Assembly (NCBI GenBank): GCA_016194635.1
Contig: JACQBC010000037.1
Coordinates: forward strand, 62,001 to 126,000
Length of the DNA: 64,000 bases
Source: Gammaproteobacteria bacterium
Lineage (GTDB): Bacteria > Pseudomonadota > Gammaproteobacteria > UBA6429 > Thiohalophilaceae
Reading direction: 5' to 3'
Shown here piece after piece: positions 61,050 to 64,000 of this stretch. The notes under the pieces are model-generated. The model saw only the letters and a list, made by a program, of their open reading frames with translations. It ran no database searches and was not told the origin of the DNA. How positions within the stretch are numbered: the first letter of the stretch is position 1; every line of letters starts with the position of its first letter. The position numbers and the translations under genes are program-made.

Positions 61050-62480
61050 TTAATACCGATAATGATCCGGTTTGTAAGGACCATCTACAGGTACGCTGAT
61101 GTAGTCCGCTTGTTTTTGTGACAGCTGCGTGAGGTGTACCCCGATTTTCTGTAGATGCAAGCGCGCGACCTTTTCGTCCAGGTGTTTGGGCAGAACGTAC
61201 ACCTTGTTTTCATATTTTTTGGAATGATTGAATAATTCAATCTGCGCGATGGTTTGATTGGAGAACGAAGCCGACATCACAAACGAGGGATGGCCGGTGG
61301 CGCAACCCAAATTCACCAAACGGCCCTTGGCCAGAACAATTAATTTCTTACCCTTGGGGAAGGTTTTGCTGGGCGGGAACAACACGTGATCAACCTGGGG
61401 TTTGACTTCTTCCCAGGTGTATTTTTCCAGCGCCGCTATTTCAATCTCGGAATCAAAATGCCCGATGTTGCACACTATGGCCTCGTGTTTCATCGCCACC
61501 ATATGTTCATGGGTGATGACGTGTATATTGCCGGTGGCGGTGACAAAGATATCCCCGATTGCCGCGGCCTCGTCCATGGTCACAACCCGGTAACCTTCCA
61601 TCGCGGCTTGCAAGGCGCAAATCGGATCGATCTCGGTGACCCACACCGAGGCGCCCATACCGCGAAACGCTTGCGCGCAACCCTTGCCGACGTCGCCATA
61701 ACCCAGTACCACGCAGATCTTACCGGCGATCATCACGTCGGTGGCGCGTTTAATGCCGTCGATCAATGATTCACGGCAGCCGTAGAGGTTATCGAATTTG
61801 GATTTGGTCACCGAGTCATTGACGTTGAAGGCGGGGAAGGGCAGTTTTCCCTCTTTCTGCATTTGGTATAAACGATGCACCCCGGTGGTGGTTTCTTCGG
61901 TGACGCCACGGATATTTTTCAGGATATTGGAATACCAGCCGGGTTTGTTTTCCAGGCGGTTTTTGATCGAGGCAAATAATACGCGTTCTTCCTCGCAACT
62001 GGGTTTGCTGATCAAACTAGGATCTTTTTCCGCGCGTGAACCCAAGGTGATTAACAAGGTGGCATCGCCACCATCGTCGAGGATCATATTTGGCGTGCCC
62101 GCGTCGCTCCATTCAAAAATACGGTGGGTGTAGTCCCAATATTCTTCCAGGGTTTCACCCTTGTAGGCGAAGACCGGTGTGCCACTGGCGGCAATGGCGC
62201 TGGCGGCGTGATCCTGGGTTGAATAGATGTTACACGAGGCCCAGCGAACGTCCGCGCCCAAGATTTTTAAGGTTTCGATCAGCACCGCGGTTTGGATCGT
62301 CATGTGCAATGATCCGGCGATGCGCGCGCCCTTGAGCGGAAATTTACCGTGGTATTCCTCGCGGATCGCCATCAAACCGGGCATTTCGGTTTCGGCGATT
62401 TCGATTTCTTTGCGGCCCCACTTGGCCAGTTGGATATCCGCGACTTTGTAATCGGTGGAAGATTTGACGACAGCATTCAT
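61050..62480 (-). CDS. ahcY: Adenosylhomocysteinase
   Basis: A 476-residue NAD-dependent enzyme that splits S-adenosylhomocysteine into adenosine and homocysteine. Motifs: [56 protein letters not shown]-binding [33 protein letters not shown] and the C-terminal [27 protein letters not shown]. It has the roughly 40-residue insertion typical of many bacterial members. AGGAG lies seven bases before ATG 62480. An SAH riboswitch precedes it, so it is turned on when its substrate builds up. Confidence 0.97.
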   Translation of the reverse strand: MNAVVKSSTDYKVADIQLAKWGRKEIEIAETEMPGLMAIREEYHGKFPLKGARIAGSLHMTIQTAVLIETLKILGADVRWASCNIYSTQDHAASAIAASGTPVFAYKGETLEEYWDYTHRIFEWSDAGTPNMILDDGGDATLLITLGSRAEKDPSLISKPSCEEERVLFASIKNRLENKPGWYSNILKNIRGVTEETTTGVHRLYQMQKEGKLPFPAFNVNDSVTKSKFDNLYGCRESLIDGIKRATDVMIAGKICVVLGYGDVGKGCAQAFRGMGASVWVTEIDPICALQAAMEGYRVVTMDEAAAIGDIFVTATGNIHVITHEHMVAMKHEAIVCNIGHFDSEIEIAALEKYTWEEVKPQVDHVLFPPSKTFPKGKKLIVLAKGRLVNLGCATGHPSFVMSASFSNQTIAQIELFNHSKKYENKVYVLPKHLDEKVARLHLQKIGVHLTQLSQKQADYISVPVDGPYKPDHYRY

Positions 62481-62502
62481 GGCATCACTCCTATTTGCAT
62501 AT

Positions 62503-62590
62503 GAGTGAGCGCCGTTATTACAGATAGAGCATCAAGCTTGAGCCTGACAGAGAGTATCTCTGCTGCAGCGCCCCTCAAGTGATGCTCGTC
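62503..62590 (-). promoter_or_regulatory. S-adenosylhomocysteine (SAH) riboswitch
   Basis: On the minus strand, 25 bases before ahcY, the conserved elements appear in order: GAGGGGCGCTGCAGC, GTCAGGCTCAAG and TAACGGCGCTCACT, matching the SAH-riboswitch core (GAGGAGCGCUGC, CCAGGCUCGG, AACGGCGCUC). P1 is extended: GAGCATCACTTGAG pairs with CTCAAGCTTGATGCTC with a two-base bulge. The pseudoknot uses GGCGC against GCGCTC. Binding SAH should raise ahcY expression. Confidence 0.88.
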
Positions 62591-62651
62591 GAGAAACGAA
62601 AGTTTAGCAGCTAACCGCTTGGGTCACCTCTCCCGTGAGGGGAGGGACTGC

Positions 62652-63818
62652 TTATTTTTTAATACCGGCCGCGTCACGCAAGGCCTCGGCTTTGTCGGTA
62701 TGTTCCCAGGTAAAATCCACATCGGAACGGCCAAAATGGCCGTACGCGGCGGTTTTCTTATAAATGGGTCGCAGCAAATCCAACATTTTAACCAGGCCCT
62801 TGGGCCGCAGGTCAAAGTGTTTGCGCACCAGCTCGACAATACGTTCATTGGGGAGTTTGCCCGTGCCGAAGGTATCGATGGTAATCGAGGTAGGCTCGGC
62901 CACACCAATCGCGTAGGAAATTTGGATTTCACACCGCGCCGCGATCCCGGCGGCGACGATATTTTTGGCCACATACCGTCCGGCATAGGCGGCCGAGCGA
63001 TCCACCTTGGAGGGATCCTTGCCCGAAAAGGCACCGCCGCCGTGACGCGCCATACCGCCATAGCTGTCGACAATGATTTTGCGACCGGTCAAGCCGCAAT
63101 CGCCTACTGGACCACCGATCACAAAGCGTCCGGTGGGGTTAATAAAATACTGGGTGTTTTTGTGTAACCATTCTTTAGGTAATACCGGCAGAATAATCTC
63201 CTCCATCACCGCCTCGGTCAGGGTTTTTTGCGGAATGTCCGGGTTGTGCTGGGTGGACAGCACCACCGCGTCAATCGCCACGGGTTTACCCGCGTCATAG
63301 CGGATGGTGATTTGGCTTTTTGCATCGGGGCGCAGCCACGGCAGGGTAGCGTTTTTGCGGACCTCCGACTGGCGTTTCACCAAGCGGTGGGCATAGGTGA
63401 TCGGGGCCGGCATCAAGACATCGGTTTCGTTGCTGGCATAACCGAACATTAAGCCTTGGTCGCCCGCGCCCTGTTCGTGTTCCTTGGTTTCATCCACCCC
63501 CATGGCGATATCGGCGGATTGTTTGCCGATGGCCGACAGTACCGCGCAGGATTCCCAGTCAAAACCCATGTCAGCGGAGTTATAGCCAATGTCCCGCACC
63601 GTTTGACGTACCACGGCTTCCATATCGACCCAGGCGCTGGTGGTGATTTCACCGGCTACCAGCACCATGCCGGTTTTCACCAGCGACTCACACGCCACCC
63701 GGGCCTGTTTATCCTGCGCCAGGATCGCGTCCAGCACGGCATCGGAGATTTGATCACAGACCTTGTCGGGATGACCTTCGGACACGGATTCCGAGGTAAA
63801 AAGAAATTGTTCAGCCAT
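62652..63818 (-). CDS. metK: S-adenosylmethionine synthetase
   Basis: A 388-residue enzyme, standard length, making SAM from methionine and ATP. It starts [29 protein letters not shown] and has [24 protein letters not shown] (ATP site), [43 protein letters not shown] and [19 protein letters not shown]. It precedes ahcY and metF on the same strand, completing SAM formation and SAH removal in one region. GAGGAAGC lies before the ATG at 63818. Confidence 0.97.
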   Translation of the reverse strand: MAEQFLFTSESVSEGHPDKVCDQISDAVLDAILAQDKQARVACESLVKTGMVLVAGEITTSAWVDMEAVVRQTVRDIGYNSADMGFDWESCAVLSAIGKQSADIAMGVDETKEHEQGAGDQGLMFGYASNETDVLMPAPITYAHRLVKRQSEVRKNATLPWLRPDAKSQITIRYDAGKPVAIDAVVLSTQHNPDIPQKTLTEAVMEEIILPVLPKEWLHKNTQYFINPTGRFVIGGPVGDCGLTGRKIIVDSYGGMARHGGGAFSGKDPSKVDRSAAYAGRYVAKNIVAAGIAARCEIQISYAIGVAEPTSITIDTFGTGKLPNERIVELVRKHFDLRPKGLVKMLDLLRPIYKKTAAYGHFGRSDVDFTWEHTDKAEALRDAAGIKK

Positions 63819-64000
63819 CGAGCTTCCTCATGAATTTAAGGCGCGAGTGTAACGATTTCGGCCGGTGCTGAACAGTCTTTAATTCTCCCCAAACGCGGTT
63901 CCAAACAGATTTAGCGCAAACACCCAAACCCCTTGCCTGTGTGCAGGCAGGGATGAGGGGGCTTGCTCAACTCTGTATTTCAAAACCAGTAGCGGGTATC

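Noticed and set aside
63819-64000. Window end beyond metK
   Set aside because: No gene, RNA or clear promoter could be supported in these 180 bases.

Overview
This window looks like chromosome from a gammaproteobacterium with sulfur-oxidising ancestry. The left edge cuts a dissimilatory-type ATP sulfurylase (sat). Many other genes have typical gammaproteobacterial forms: the split class II ribonucleotide reductase nrdJa/nrdJb, an SAH riboswitch in front of ahcY, Uup, SprT and DegQ. Genus and species cannot be read from the sequence alone.

Layout. 0-13 kb: sat (partial), a small DEDDh exonuclease, a pair of exported cupredoxin/multicopper-oxidase proteins, a LemA/M48 membrane protease pair, a PhnD-like binding protein with a giant hybrid histidine kinase, and an exported phosphoesterase. 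13-17.7 kb: a methyltransferase, then a degraded polymorphic-toxin tail with two toxin/immunity-like pairs, a frameshift and a probable IS66 scrap. 17.7-31.3 kb: a complete urea regulon, consisting of a NicO-type nickel permease, ureDABCEFG, an outer-membrane porin and the urea ABC transporter urtABCDE. Both the urease operon and the porin are preceded by sequences that fit the sigma-54 -24/-12 consensus with NtrC-like sites upstream, so the set is probably switched on by nitrogen limitation. The porin would admit urea, UrtABCDE would import it, urease would split it, and the permease and UreDEFG would supply and insert nickel.

31-52 kb: signalling and housekeeping. A second PhnD-like protein is paired with a GGDEF/EAL protein, followed by a REC-GGDEF-EAL regulator, pirin, an SGNH hydrolase, SprT, Uup, a chalcone-isomerase-like protein, a cold-shock protein and a GIY-YIG protein. 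Next come a small protein resembling one half of sulfur oxygenase reductase, an 1801-residue hybrid kinase with a CheY-like partner, DegQ and Hsp20. 52-57 kb: NrdR-controlled nrdJ interrupted by an intein at the active-site cysteine, then nrdJb. 57-60 kb: an AT-richer patch with small membrane proteins and an AAA ATPase. 60-64 kb: metF, ahcY (with SAH riboswitch) and metK, the methyl cycle.

The points most worth following up are the single-domain sulfur-oxygenase-reductase-like protein with its own operator, the two-gene cupredoxin pair whose copper motifs appear divided between the partners, the recurrence of PhnD-like proteins beside signalling enzymes, the toxin-tail locus, and a GGGACAG palindrome family at gene ends that even supplies one gene's stop codon. 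No rRNA, tRNA or CRISPR array was seen.
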